Notes under the pieces: generated by a model
Database searches by the model: none
Told to the model about the DNA's origin: nothing
Seen by the model: only the letters and a program-made list of their open reading frames with translations
NCBI GenBank assembly: GCA_036250195.1
Contig: JAVHZZ010000005.1
Coordinates: 130,287,199-130,351,198, forward strand
Length of the DNA: 64,000 bases
Origin: Mixophyes australis
Lineage: Eukaryota > Chordata > Amphibia > Anura > Limnodynastidae
Direction of reading: 5' to 3'
Translations under genes and position numbers: made by a program
Shown here: positions 25,837 to 39,600 of the stretch, one piece after another
Numbering within the stretch: the stretch's first letter is position 1
Layout: every line of letters begins with the position of its first letter

Positions 25837-26552
25837 ATTCTTGTTTCTCATGACATTTCTAACGTTGCCCACAATTATCAACTTTCTAAGTCTTTCTGAG
25901 CAAGAGAAATCGCAAAACATAGTCATTTCTTTATTGCCGTCCAAAAACAACGCTTTTTTACACTCCGGTCTCCCTTTCTCTTGGAAACAATGACTTACAT
26001 CAATTCTTTTACATAATTCTTGTTTCTCATGACATTTCTAACATTGCCCACAATTATCAACTTTCTAAGTCTTTCTGAGCAGGAGAAATCGCAAAACATA
26101 GTCATTTCTTCATTGCCGTCCAAAAACAACGCTTTTTTACACTCCTGTCTCCCTTTCTCTTGGAAACAATGACTTACATCAATTCTTTTACATAATTCTT
26201 GTTTCTCATGACATTTCTTACATTACCCACAATTATCAACTTTCTAAGTCTTTCTGAGCAGGAGAAATTGCAAAACATAGTCATTTCTTCATTGCCGTCC
26301 AAAAACAACGCTTTTTTACACTCCTGTCTCCCTTTATCTTGGAAACAATGACTTACATCAATTCTTTTACATAATTCTTGTTTCTCATGACATTTCTAAC
26401 ATTGCCCACAATTATCAACTTTATAAGTCTTTCTGAGCAAGAGAAATCGCAAAACATAGTCATTTCTTCATTGGCGTCCAAAAATAACCCTTTTTTACAC
26501 TCCGGTCTCCCTTGCTCTTGGAAACAATGACTTACATCAATTCTTTTACATA
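25837..26552 (+). repeat. HOR family 3, start of unit U4 (continues into family 4)
   Basis: Four monomers repeat the U3 order: ACGTTG with TTTATTGCC (25837), GCAGG (26016), ACATTACCC/TTTATCTTGG (26195) and TTATAAG/AAATAACCC (26374). The last carries CCCTTGCTC (G at 26514), a change shared only with U3 (23839, 2675 bp upstream). U4 was therefore copied from U3 and not from U1 or U2. What follows at 26553 matches the U1/U2 order but is repeated as part of family 4. Confidence 0.85.
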
Positions 26553-29500
26553 ATTCTTGTTTCTCATGACATTTCTAACATTGCCCACAATTATCAACTT
26601 TCTAAGTCTTTCTGAGCAAGAGAAATCGCAAAACAGTCATTTCTTCATTGCCGTCCAAAAACAACGCTTTTTTACACTCCGGTCTCCCTTTCTCTTGGAA
26701 ACAATGACTTACATCAATTCTTTTACATAATTCTTGTTTCTCATGACATTTCTAACATTGCCCACAATTATCAACTTTCTAAGTCTTTCTGAGCAAGAGA
26801 AATCGCAAAACAGTCATTTCTTCATTGCCGTCCAAAAACAACGCTTTTTTACACTCCTGTCTCCCTTTCTCTTGGAAACAATGACTTACATCAATTTTTT
26901 TACATAATTCTTGTTTCTCATGACATTTCTAACATTGCCCACAATTTTCAACTTTCTAAGTCTTTCTGAGCAAGAGAAATCGCAAAACAGTCATTTCTTC
27001 ATTGGCGTCCAAAAACAACGCTTTTTTACACTCCTGTCTCCCTTTCTCTTGGAAACAATGACTTACATCAATTCTTTTACATAATTCTTGTTTCTCATGA
27101 CATTTCTTACATTGCCCACAATTATCAACTTTCTAAGTCTTTCTGAGCAAGAGAAATCGCAAAACAGTCATTTCTTCATTGACGTCCATAAACAACGCTT
27201 TTTTACACTCCTGTCTCCCTTTCTCTTGGAAACAATGACTTACATCAATTCTTTTACATAATTCTTGTTTCTCATGACATTTCTAAATTGCCCACAATTA
27301 TCAACTTTCTAAGTCTTTCTGAGCAAGAGAAATCGCAAAACATAGTCATTTCTTCATTGGCGTCCAAAAACAACGCTTTTTTACACTCCGGTCTCCCTTT
27401 CTCTTGGAAACAATGACTTACATCAATTCTTTTACATAATTCTTGTTTCTCATGACATTTCTAACATTGCCCACAATTATCAACTTTCTAAGTCTTTCTG
27501 AGCAAGAGAAATCGCAAAACAGTCATTTCTTCATTGCCGTCCAAAAACAACGCTTTTTTACACTCCGGTCTCCCTTTCTCTTGGAAACAATGACTTACAT
27601 CAATTCTTTTACATAATTCTTATTTCTCATGACATTTCTAACATTGCCCACAATTATCAACTTTCTAAGTCTTTCTGAGCAAGAGAAATCGCAAAACAGT
27701 CATTTCTTCATTGGCGTCCAAAAACAACGCTTTTTTACACTCCGGTCTCCCTTTCTCTTGGAAACAATGACTTACATCAATTCTTTTACATAATTCTTGT
27801 TTCTCATGACATTTCTAACATTGCCCACAATTATCAACTTTCTAAGTCTTTCTGAGTAGGAGAAATCGCAAAACATAGTCATTTCTTCATTGCCGTCCAA
27901 AAACAACGCTTTTTTACACTCCTGTCTCTCTTTCTCTTGGAAACAATGACTTACATCAATTCTTTTACATAATTCTTGTTTCTCATGACATTTCTAACGT
28001 TGCCCACAATTATCAACTTTCTAAGTCTTTCTGAGCAAGAGAAATCGCAAAACATAGTAATTTCTTCATTGCCGTCCAAAAACAACGCTTTTTTACACTC
28101 CGGGCTCCCTTTCTCTTGGAAACAATGACTTACATCAATTCTTTTACATAATTCTTGTTTCTCATGACATTTCTAACATTGCCCACAATTATCAACTTTC
28201 TAAGTCTTTCTGAGCAAGAGAAATCGCAAAACAGTCATTTCTTCATTGCCGTCCAAAAACAACGCTTTTTTACACTCCGGTCTCCCTTTCTCTTGGAAAC
28301 AATGACTTACATCAATTCTTTTACATAATTCTTGTTTCTCATGACATTTCTAACATTGCCCACAATTATCAACTTTCTAAGTCTTTCTGAGCAAGAGAAA
28401 TCGCAAAACAGTCATTTCTTCATTGCCGTCCAAAAACAACGCTTTTTTACACTCCTGTCTCCCTTTCTCTTGGAAACAATGACTTACATCAATTCTTTTA
28501 CATAATTCTTGTTTCTCATGACATTTCTAACATTGCCCACAATTTTCAACTTTCTAAGTCTTTCTGAGCAAGAGAAATCGCAAAACAGTCATTTCTTCAT
28601 TGGCGTCCAAAAACAACGCTTTTTTACACTCCTGTCTCCCTTTCTCTTGGAAACAATGACTTACATCAATTCTTTTACATAATTCTTGTTTCTCATGACA
28701 TTTCTTACATTGCCCACAATTATCAACTTTCTAAGTCTTTCTGAGCAGGAGAAATCGCAAAACATAGTCATTTCTTCATTGCCGTCCAAAAACAACGCTT
28801 TTTTACACTCCTGTCTCCCTTTCTCTTGGAAACAATGACTTACATCAATTCTTTTACATAATTCTTGTTTCTCATGACATTTCTAACATTGCCCACAATT
28901 ATCAACTTTCTAAGTCTTTCTGAGCAAGAGAAATCGCAAAACATAGTCATTTCTTCATTGGCGTCCAAAAACAACGCTTTTTTACACTCCGGTCTCCCTT
29001 TCTCTTGGAAACAATGACTTACATCAATTCTTTTACATAATTCTTGTTTCTCATGACATTTCTAACATTGCCCACAATTATCAACTTTCTAAGTCTTTCT
29101 GAGCAAGAGAAATCGCAAAACAGTCATTTCTTCATTGACGTCCAAAAACAACGCTTTTTTACACTCCTGTCTCCCTTTCTCTTGGAAACAATGACTTACA
29201 TCAATTCTTTTACATAATTCTTGTTTCTCATGACATTTCTAACATTGCCCACAATTATCAACTTTCTAAGTCTTTCTGAGCAAGAGAAATCGCAAAACAT
29301 AGTCATTTCTTCATTGGCGTCCAAAAACAACGCTTTTTTACACTCCGGTCTCCCTTTCTCTTGGAAACAATGACTTACATCAATTCTTTTACATAATTCT
29401 TGTTTCTCATGACATTTCTAACATTGCCCACAATTATCAACTTTCTAAGTCTTTCTGAGCAAGAGAAATCGCAAAACAGTCATTTCTTCATTGCCGTCCA

Positions 29501-31178
29501 AAAACAACGCTTTTTTACACTCCGGTCTCCCTTTCTCTTGGAAACAATGACTTACATCAATTCTTTTACATAATTCTTATTTCTCATGACATTTCTAACA
29601 TTGCCCACAATTATCAACTTTCTAAGTCTTTCTGAGCAAGAGAAATCGCAAAACAGTCATTTCTTCATTGGCGTCCAAAAACAACGCTTTTTTACACTCC
29701 GGTCTCCCTTTCTCTTGGAAACAATGACTTACATCAATTCTTTTACATAATTCTTGTTTCTCATGACATTTCTAACATTGCCCACAATTATCAACTTTCT
29801 AAGTCTTTCTGAGTAGGAGAAATCGCAAAACATAGTCATTTCTTCATTGCCGTCCAAAAACAACGCTTTTTTACACTCCTGTCTCTCTTTCTCTTGGAAA
29901 CAATGACTTACATCAATTCTTTTACATAATTCTTGTTTCTCATGACATTTCTAACGTTGCCCACAATTATCAACTTTCTAAGTCTTTCTGAGCAAGAGAA
30001 ATCGCAAAACATAGTAATTTCTTCATTGCCGTCCAAAAACAACGCTTTTTTACACTCCGGGCTCCCTTTCTCTTGGAAACAATGACTTACATCAATTCTT
30101 TTACATAATTCTTGTTTCTCATGACATTTCTAACATTGCCCACAATTATCAACTTTCTAAGTCTTTCTGAGCAAGAGAAATCGCAAAACAGTCATTTCTT
30201 CATTGGCGTCCAAAAACAACGCTTTTTTACACTCCTGTCTCCCTTTCTCTTGGAAACAATGACTTACATCAATTCTTTTACATAATTCTTGTTTCTCATG
30301 ACATTTCTTACATTACCCACAATTATCAACTTTCTAAGTCTTTCTGAGCAGGAGAAATTGCAAAACATAGTCATTTCTTCATTGCCGTCCAAAAACAACG
30401 CTTTTTTACACTCCTGTCTCCCTTTCTCTTGGAACAATGACTTACATCAATTCTTTTACATAATTCTTGTTTCTCATGACATTTCTAACATTGCCCACAA
30501 TTATCAACTTTCTAAGTCTTTCTGAGTAGGAGAAATCGCAAAACATAGTCATTTCTTCATTGCCGTCCAAAAACAACGCTTTTTTACACTCCTGTCTCTC
30601 TTTCTCTTGGAAACAATGACTTACATCAATTCTTTTACATAATTCTTGTTTCTCATGACATTTCTAACGTTGCCCACAATTATCAACTTTCTAAGTCTTT
30701 CTGAGCAAGAGAAATCGCAAAACATAGTCATTTCTTCATTGCCGTCCAAAAACAACGCTTTTTTGCACTCCGGTCTCCCTTTCTCTTGGAAACAATGACT
30801 TACATCAATTCTTTTACATAATTCTTGTTTCTCATGACATTTCTAACATTGCCCACAATTTTCAACTTTCTAAGTCTTTCTGAGCAGGAGAAATTGCAAA
30901 ACATAGTCATTTCTTCATTGCCGTCCAAAAACAACGCTTTTTTACACTCCGGTCTCCCTTTCTCTTGGAAACAATGACTTACATCAATTCTTTTACATAA
31001 TTCTTGTTTCTCATGACATTTCTAACGTTGCCCACAATTATCAACTTTCTAAGTCTTTCTGAGCAAGAGAAATCGCAAAACATAGTCATTTCTTCATTGC
31101 CGTCCAAAAACAACGCTTTTTTACACTCCTGTCTCTCTTTCTCTTGGAAACAATGACTTACATCAATTCTTTTACATA
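26553..31178 (+). repeat. HOR family 4, copy 1 (26 monomers, 4626 bp)
   Basis: The copy begins with A type, AATTTTTTTAC (26891) and AATTTTCAAC (26943). It contains TCTAAATTGCC (1-bp deletion, 27283), GAGTAGG, ACGTTG with ATAGTAATTTC and CCGGGCTCC (twice), ACATTACCC with a 1-bp deletion in GGAACAATG (around 30431), and TTTTTTGCACTCC. It matches copy 2 at an offset of 4984 from 27283 to 31178. It matches at an offset of 4626 before the hybrid monomer at 27084, because two monomers (358 bp) are missing. Confidence 0.92.
27084..27260 (+). repeat. Hybrid monomer: CTTAC start joined to GACGTCCATAAAC end
   Basis: Copy 2 has CTTAC/GCAGG/CATAG (31710), GGCG (31889) and GACGTCCATAAAC (32068) as three consecutive monomers. 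Copy 1 has one 177-bp monomer that starts with CTTAC and ends with GCAAG, CAGTC and GACGTCCATAAAC. The exchange falls between about 27108 and 27150. The loss is 358 bp, exactly the difference between 4984 and 4626. Confidence 0.87.
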
Positions 31179-34100
31179 ATTCTTGTTTCTCATGACATTT
31201 CTAACATTGCCCACAATTATCAACTTTCTAAGTCTTTCTGAGCAAGAGAAATCGCAAAACAGTCATTTCTTCATTGCCGTCCAAAAACAACGCTTTTTTA
31301 CACTCCGGTCTCCCTTTCTCTTGGAAACAATGACTTACATCAATTCTTTTACATAATTCTTGTTTCTCATGACATTTCTAACATTGCCCACAATTATCAA
31401 CTTTCTAAGTCTTTCTGAGCAAGAGAAATCGCAAAACAGTCATTTCTTCATTGCCGTCCAAAAACAACGCTTTTTTACACTCCTGTCTCCCTTTCTCTTG
31501 GAAACAATGACTTACATCAATTTTTTTACATAATTCTTGTTTCTCATGACATTTCTAACATTGCCCACAATTTTCAACTTTCTAAGTCTTTCTGAGCAAG
31601 AGAAATCGCAAAACAGTCATTTCTTCATTGGCGTCCAAAAACAACGCTTTTTTACACTCCTGTCTCCCTTTCTCTTGGAAACAATGACTTACATCAATTC
31701 TTTTACATAATTCTTGTTTCTCATGACATTTCTTACATTGCCCACAATTATCAACTTTCTAAGTCTTTCTGAGCAGGAGAAATCGCAAAACATAGTCATT
31801 TCTTCATTGCCGTCCAAAAACAACGCTTTTTTACACTCCTGTCTCCCTTTCTCTTGGAAACAATGACTTACATCAATTCTTTTACATAATTCTTGTTTCT
31901 CATGACATTTCTAACATTGCCCACAATTATCAACTTTCTAAGTCTTTCTGAGCAAGAGAAATCGCAAAACATAGTCATTTCTTCATTGGCGTCCAAAAAC
32001 AACGCTTTTTTACACTCCGGTCTCCCTTTCTCTTGGAAACAATGACTTACATCAATTCTTTTACATAATTCTTGTTTCTCATGACATTTCTAACATTGCC
32101 CACAATTATCAACTTTCTAAGTCTTTCTGAGCAAGAGAAATCGCAAAACAGTCATTTCTTCATTGACGTCCATAAACAACGCTTTTTTACACTCCTGTCT
32201 CCCTTTCTCTTGGAAACAATGACTTACATCAATTCTTTTACATAATTCTTGTTTCTCATGACATTTCTAAATTGCCCACAATTATCAACTTTCTAAGTCT
32301 TTCTGAGCAAGAGAAATCGCAAAACATAGTCATTTCTTCATTGGCGTCCAAAAACAACGCTTTTTTACACTCCGGTCTCCCTTTCTCTTGGAAACAATGA
32401 CTTACATCAATTCTTTTACATAATTCTTGTTTCTCATGACATTTCTAACATTGCCCACAATTATCAACTTTCTAAGTCTTTCTGAGCAAGAGAAATCGCA
32501 AAACAGTCATTTCTTCATTGCCGTCCAAAAACAACGCTTTTTTACACTCCGGTCTCCCTTTCTCTTGGAAACAATGACTTACATCAATTCTTTTACATAA
32601 TTCTTATTTCTCATGACATTTCTAACATTGCCCACAATTATCAACTTTCTAAGTCTTTCTGAGCAAGAGAAATCGCAAAACAGTCATTTCTTCATTGGCG
32701 TCCAAAAACAACGCTTTTTTACACTCCGGTCTCCCTTTCTCTTGGAAACAATGACTTACATCAATTCTTTTACATAATTCTTGTTTCTCATGACATTTCT
32801 AACATTGCCCACAATTATCAACTTTCTAAGTCTTTCTGAGTAGGAGAAATCGCAAAACATAGTCATTTCTTCATTGCCGTCCAAAAACAACGCTTTTTTA
32901 CACTCCTGTCTCTCTTTCTCTTGGAAACAATGACTTACATCAATTCTTTTACATAATTCTTGTTTCTCATGACATTTCTAACGTTGCCCACAATTATCAA
33001 CTTTCTAAGTCTTTCTGAGCAAGAGAAATCGCAAAACATAGTAATTTCTTCATTGCCGTCCAAAAACAACGCTTTTTTACACTCCGGGCTCCCTTTCTCT
33101 TGGAAACAATGACTTACATCAATTCTTTTACATAATTCTTGTTTCTCATGACATTTCTAACATTGCCCACAATTATCAACTTTCTAAGTCTTTCTGAGCA
33201 AGAGAAATCGCAAAACAGTCATTTCTTCATTGCCGTCCAAAAACAACGCTTTTTTACACTCCGGTCTCCCTTTCTCTTGGAAACAATGACTTACATCAAT
33301 TCTTTTACATAATTCTTGTTTCTCATGACATTTCTAACATTGCCCACAATTATCAACTTTCTAAGTCTTTCTGAGCAAGAGAAATCGCAAAACAGTCATT
33401 TCTTCATTGCCGTCCAAAAACAACGCTTTTTTACACTCCTGTCTCCCTTTCTCTTGGAAACAATGACTTACATCAATTCTTTTACATAATTCTTGTTTCT
33501 CATGACATTTCTAACATTGCCCACAATTTTCAACTTTCTAAGTCTTTCTGAGCAAGAGAAATCGCAAAACAGTCATTTCTTCATTGGCGTCCAAAAACAA
33601 CGCTTTTTTACACTCCTGTCTCCCTTTCTCTTGGAAACAATGACTTACATCAATTCTTTTACATAATTCTTGTTTCTCATGACATTTCTTACATTGCCCA
33701 CAATTATCAACTTTCTAAGTCTTTCTGAGCAGGAGAAATCGCAAAACATAGTCATTTCTTCATTGCCGTCCAAAAACAACGCTTTTTTACACTCCTGTCT
33801 CCCTTTCTCTTGGAAACAATGACTTACATCAATTCTTTTACATAATTCTTGTTTCTCATGACATTTCTAACATTGCCCACAATTATCAACTTTCTAAGTC
33901 TTTCTGAGCAAGAGAAATCGCAAAACATAGTCATTTCTTCATTGGCGTCCAAAAACAACGCTTTTTTACACTCCGGTCTCCCTTTCTCTTGGAAACAATG
34001 ACTTACATCAATTCTTTTACATAATTCTTGTTTCTCATGACATTTCTAACATTGCCCACAATTATCAACTTTCTAAGTCTTTCTGAGCAAGAGAAATCGC

Positions 34101-36162
34101 AAAACAGTCATTTCTTCATTGACGTCCAAAAACAACGCTTTTTTACACTCCTGTCTCCCTTTCTCTTGGAAACAATGACTTACATCAATTCTTTTACATA
34201 ATTCTTGTTTCTCATGACATTTCTAACATTGCCCACAATTATCAACTTTCTAAGTCTTTCTGAGCAAGAGAAATCGCAAAACATAGTCATTTCTTCATTG
34301 GCGTCCAAAAACAACGCTTTTTTACACTCCGGTCTCCCTTTCTCTTGGAAACAATGACTTACATCAATTCTTTTACATAATTCTTGTTTCTCATGACATT
34401 TCTAACATTGCCCACAATTATCAACTTTCTAAGTCTTTCTGAGCAAGAGAAATCGCAAAACAGTCATTTCTTCATTGCCGTCCAAAAACAACGCTTTTTT
34501 ACACTCCGGTCTCCCTTTCTCTTGGAAACAATGACTTACATCAATTCTTTTACATAATTCTTATTTCTCATGACATTTCTAACATTGCCCACAATTATCA
34601 ACTTTCTAAGTCTTTCTGAGCAAGAGAAATCGCAAAACAGTCATTTCTTCATTGGCGTCCAAAAACAACGCTTTTTTACACTCCGGTCTCCCTTTCTCTT
34701 GGAAACAATGACTTACATCAATTCTTTTACATAATTCTTGTTTCTCATGACATTTCTAACATTGCCCACAATTATCAACTTTCTAAGTCTTTCTGAGTAG
34801 GAGAAATCGCAAAACATAGTCATTTCTTCATTGCCGTCCAAAAACAACGCTTTTTTACACTCCTGTCTCTCTTTCTCTTGGAAACAATGACTTACATCAA
34901 TTCTTTTACATAATTCTTGTTTCTCATGACATTTCTAACGTTGCCCACAATTATCAACTTTCTAAGTCTTTCTGAGCAAGAGAAATCGCAAAACATAGTA
35001 ATTTCTTCATTGCCGTCCAAAAACAACGCTTTTTTACACTCCGGGCTCCCTTTCTCTTGGAAACAATGACTTACATCAATTCTTTTACATAATTCTTGTT
35101 TCTCATGACATTTCTAACATTGCCCACAATTATCAACTTTCTAAGTCTTTCTGAGCAAGAGAAATCGCAAAACAGTCATTTCTTCATTGGCGTCCAAAAA
35201 CAACGCTTTTTTACACTCCTGTCTCCCTTTCTCTTGGAAACAATGACTTACATCAATTCTTTTACATAATTCTTGTTTCTCATGACATTTCTTACATTAC
35301 CCACAATTATCAACTTTCTAAGTCTTTCTGAGCAGGAGAAATTGCAAAACATAGTCATTTCTTCATTGCCGTCCAAAAACAACGCTTTTTTACACTCCTG
35401 TCTCCCTTTCTCTTGGAACAATGACTTACATCAATTCTTTTACATAATTCTTGTTTCTCATGACATTTCTAACATTGCCCACAATTATCAACTTTCTAAG
35501 TCTTTCTGAGTAGGAGAAATCGCAAAACATAGTCATTTCTTCATTGCCGTCCAAAAACAACGCTTTTTTACACTCCTGTCTCTCTTTCTCTTGGAAACAA
35601 TGACTTACATCAATTCTTTTACATTATTCTTGTTTCTCATGACATTTCTAACGTTGCCCACAATTATCAACTTTCTAAGTCTTTCTGAGCAAGAGAAATC
35701 GCAAAACATAGTCATTTCTTCATTGCCGTCCAAAAACAACGCTTTTTTGCACTCCGGTCTCCCTTTCTCTTGGAAACAATGACTTACATCAATTCTTTTA
35801 CATAATTCTTGTTTCTCATGACATTTCTAACATTGCCCACAATTTTCAACTTTCTAAGTCTTTCTGAGCAGGAGAAATTGCAAAACATAGTCATTTCTTC
35901 ATTGCCGTCCAAAAACAACGCTTTTTTACACTCCGGTCTCCCTTTCTCTTGGAAACAATGACTTACATCAATTCTTTTACATAATTCTTGTTTCTCATGA
36001 CATTTCTAACGTTGCCCACAATTATCAACTTTCTAAGTCTTTCTGAGCAAGAGAAATCGCAAAACATAGTCATTTCTTCATTGCCGTCCAAAAACAACGC
36101 TTTTTTACACTCCTGTCTCTCTTTCTCTTGGAAACAATGACTTACATCAATTCTTTTACATA
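31179..36162 (+). repeat. HOR family 4, copy 2 (28 monomers, 4984 bp)
   Basis: This is the full unit, 28 x 177 plus length variants. Markers at a fixed 4984-bp offset from copy 1 include TCTAAATTGCC (32267), AATTTTCAAC (33525), the ACATTACCC monomer with GGAACAATG (around 35416), and TTTTTTGCACTCC. The one substitution I noticed against copy 1 is ACATTATTC (T at 35625) against ACATAATTC (A at 30641). It removes a TAA and lengthens a chance reading frame. Near identity over almost 5 kb implies a recent duplication. Confidence 0.92.
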
Positions 36163-36696
36163 ATTCTTGTTTCTCATGACATTTCTAACGTTGCCCACAA
36201 TTATCAACTTTCTAAGTCTTTCTGAGCAAGAGAAATCGCAAAACATAGTAATTTCTTCATTGCCGTCCAAAAACAACGCTTTTTTACACTCCGGGCTCCC
36301 TTTCTCTTGGAAACAATGACTTACATCAATTCTTTTACATAATTCTTGTTTCTCATGACATTTCTAACATTGCCCACAATTATCAACTTTCTAAGTCTTT
36401 CTGAGCAAGAGAAATCGCAAAACAGTCATTTCTTCATTGCCGTCCAAAAACAACGCTTTTTTACACTCCTGTCTCCCTTTCTCTTGGAAACAATGACTTA
36501 CATCAATTCTTTTACATAATTCTTGTTTCTCATGACATTTCTTACATTACCCACAATTATCAACTTTCTAAGTCTTTCTGAGCAGGAGAAATTGCAAAAC
36601 ATAGTCATTTCTTCATTGCCGTCCAAAAACAACGCTTTTTTACACTCCTGTCTCCCTTTCTTTTGGAACAATGACTTACATCAATTATTTTACATA
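36163..36696 (+). repeat. Three-monomer junction between HOR families 4 and 5
   Basis: The monomers are ACGTTG/ATAGTAATTTC/CCGGGCTCC (36163), an A/CCTG type (36342) and an ACATTACCC/AAATTGC monomer (36519). The last has private changes TTCTTTTGGAACAATG and CAATTATTTTAC and is 178 bp. The order resembles 29900-30440 inside family 4. This looks like a partial third copy interrupted by the start of family 5. Confidence 0.8.
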
Positions 36697-39600
36697 ATTC
36701 TTGTTTCTCATGACATTTCTAACATTGCCCACAATTTTCAACTTTCTAAGTCTTTCTGAGCAGGAGAAATTGCAAAACATAGTCATTTCTTCATTGCCGT
36801 CCAAAAACAACGCTTTTTTACACTCCGGTCTCCCTTTCTCTTGGAAACAATGACTTACATCAATTCTTTTACATAATTCTTGTTTCTCATGACATTTCTA
36901 ACGTTGCCCACAATTATCAACTTTCTAAGTCTTTCTGAGCAAGAGAAATCGCAAAACATAGTCATTTCTTCATTGCCGTCCAAAAACAACGCTTTTTTAC
37001 ACTCCGGTCTCCCTTTCTCTTGGAAACAATGACTTACATCAATTGTTTTACATAATTCTTGTTTCTCATGACATTTCTAACATTGCCCACAATTATCAAC
37101 TTTCTAAGTCTTTCTGAGCAGGAGAAATCGCAAAACATAGTCATTTCTTCATTGCCGTCCAAAAACAACGCTTTTTTACACTCCTGTCTCCCTTTCTCTT
37201 GGAAACAATGACTTACATCAATTCTTTTACATAATTCTTGTTTCTCATGACATTTCTTACATTACCCACAATTATCAACTTTCTAAGTCTTTCTGAGCAG
37301 GAGAAATCGCAAAACATAGTCATTTCTTCATTGCCGTCCAAAAACAACGCTTTTTTACACTCCTGTCTCCCTTTCTCTTGGAAACAATGACTTACATCAA
37401 TTCTTTTACATAATTCTTGTTTCTCATGACATTTCTAACATTGCCCACAATTATCAACTTTCTAAGTCTTTCTGAGCAAGAGAAATCGCAAAACATAGTC
37501 ATTTCTTCATTGGCGTCCAAAAACAACGCTTTTTTACACTCCGGTCTCCCTTTCTCTTGGAAACAATGACTTACATCAAATCTTTTACATAATTCTTGTT
37601 TCTCATGACATTTCTAACATTGCCCACAATTATCAACTTTCTAAGTCTTTCTGAGCAAGAGAAATCGCAAAACAGTCATTTCTTCATTGCCGTCCAAAAA
37701 CAACGCTTTTTTACACTCCGGTCTCCCTTTCTCTTGGAAACAATGACTTACATCAATTCTTTTACATAATTCTTGTTTCTCATGACATTTCTAACATTGC
37801 CCACAATTATCAACTTTCTAAGTCTTTCTGAGCAGATGAAATCGCAAAACATAGTCATTTCTTCATTGCCGTCCAAAAACAACGCTTTTTTACACTCCTG
37901 TCTCCCTTTCTCTTGGAAACAATGACTTACATCAATTCTTTTACATAATTCTTGTTTCTCATGACATTTCTAACATTGCCCACAATTATCAACTTTCTAA
38001 GTCTTTCTGAGCAAGAGAAATCGCAAAACAGTCATTTCTTCATTGGCGTCCAAAAACAACGCTTTTTTACACTCCTGTCTCCCTTTCTCTTGGAAACAAT
38101 GACTTACATCAATTCTTTTACATAATTCTTGTTTCTCATGACATTTCTTACATTGCCCACAATTATCAACTTTCTAAGTCTTTCTGAGCAGGAGAAATCG
38201 CAAAACATAGTCATTTCTTCATTGCCGTCCAAAAACAACGCTTTTTTACACTCCTGTCTCCCTTTCTCTTGGAAACAATGACTTACATCAATTCTTTTAC
38301 ATAATTCTTGTTTCTCATGACATTTCTAGCATTGCCCACAATTATCAACTTTCTAAGTCTTTCTGAGCAAGAGAAATCGCAAAACAGTCATTTCTTCATT
38401 GCCGTCCAAAAACAACGCTTTTTTACACTCCGGTCTCCCTTTCTCTTGGAAACAATGACTTACATCAATTCTTTTACATAATTCTTGTTTCTCATGACAT
38501 TTCTAACATTGCCCACAATTATCAACTTTCTAAGTCTTTCTGAGCAGGAGAAATCGCAAAACATAGTCATTTCTTCATTGCCGTCCAAAAACAACGCTTT
38601 TTTACACTCCTGTCTCCCTTTCTCTTGGAAACAATGACTTACATCAATTCTTTTACATAATTCTTGTTTCTCATGACATTTCTTACATTGCCCACAATTA
38701 TCAACTTTCTAAGTCTTTCTGAGCAGGAGAAATCGCAAAACATAGTCATTTCTTCATTGCCGTCCAAAAACAACGCTTTTTTACACTCCTGTCTCCCTTT
38801 CTCTTGGAAACAATGACTTACATCAATTCTTTTACATAATTCTTGTTTCTCATGACATTTCTAACATTGCCCACAATTATCAACTTTCTAAGTCTTTCTG
38901 AGCAAGAGAAATCGCAAAACATAGTCATTTCTTCATTGGCGTCCAAAAACAACGCTTTTTTACACTCCGGTCTCCCTTTCTCTTGGAAACAATGACTTAC
39001 ATCAATTCTTTTACATAATTCTTGTTTCTCATGACATTTCTAACATTGCCCACAATTATCAACTTTCTAAGTCTTTCTGAGCAAGAGAAATCGCAAAACA
39101 GTCATTTCTTCATTGCCGTCCAAAAACAACGCTTTTTTACACTCCGGTCTCCCTTTCTCTTGGAAACAATGACTTACATCAATTCTTTTACATAATTCTT
39201 ATTTCTCATGACATTTCTAACATTGCCCACAATTATCAACTTTCTAAGTCTTTCTGAGCAAGAGAAATCGCAAAACATAGTCATTTCTTCATTGCCGTCC
39301 AAAAACAACGCTTTTTTACGCTCCTGTCTCCCTTTCTCTTGGAAACAATGACTTACATCAATTCTTTTACATAATTCTTGTTTCTCATGACATTTCTTAC
39401 ATTGCCCACAATTATCAACTTTCTAAGTCTTTCTGAGCAGGAGAAATCGCAAAACATAGTCATTTCTTCATTGCCGTCCAAAAACAACGCTTTTTTACAC
39501 TCCTGTATCCCTTTCTCTTGGAAACAATGACTTACATCAATTCTTTTACATAATTCTTGTTTCTCATGACATTTCTAACATTGCCCACAATTATCAACTT

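Noticed and set aside
30289..30525. Open frame of 78 codons on the plus strand, with near copies at 35273, 36523, 39911, 44898 and 46856
   Set aside because: Each lies over a monomer with a 1-bp deletion (GGAACAATG or GGGACAATG), which shifts frame past the usual stop. Each ends at the same TGA in CTTTCTGAG. They track satellite length variants and have no gene-like context.
35591..35782. Open frame of 63 codons on the plus strand
   Set aside because: It is opened by one substitution (ACATTATTC, T at 35625) that removes a TAA. The homologous place at 30641 keeps the stop.
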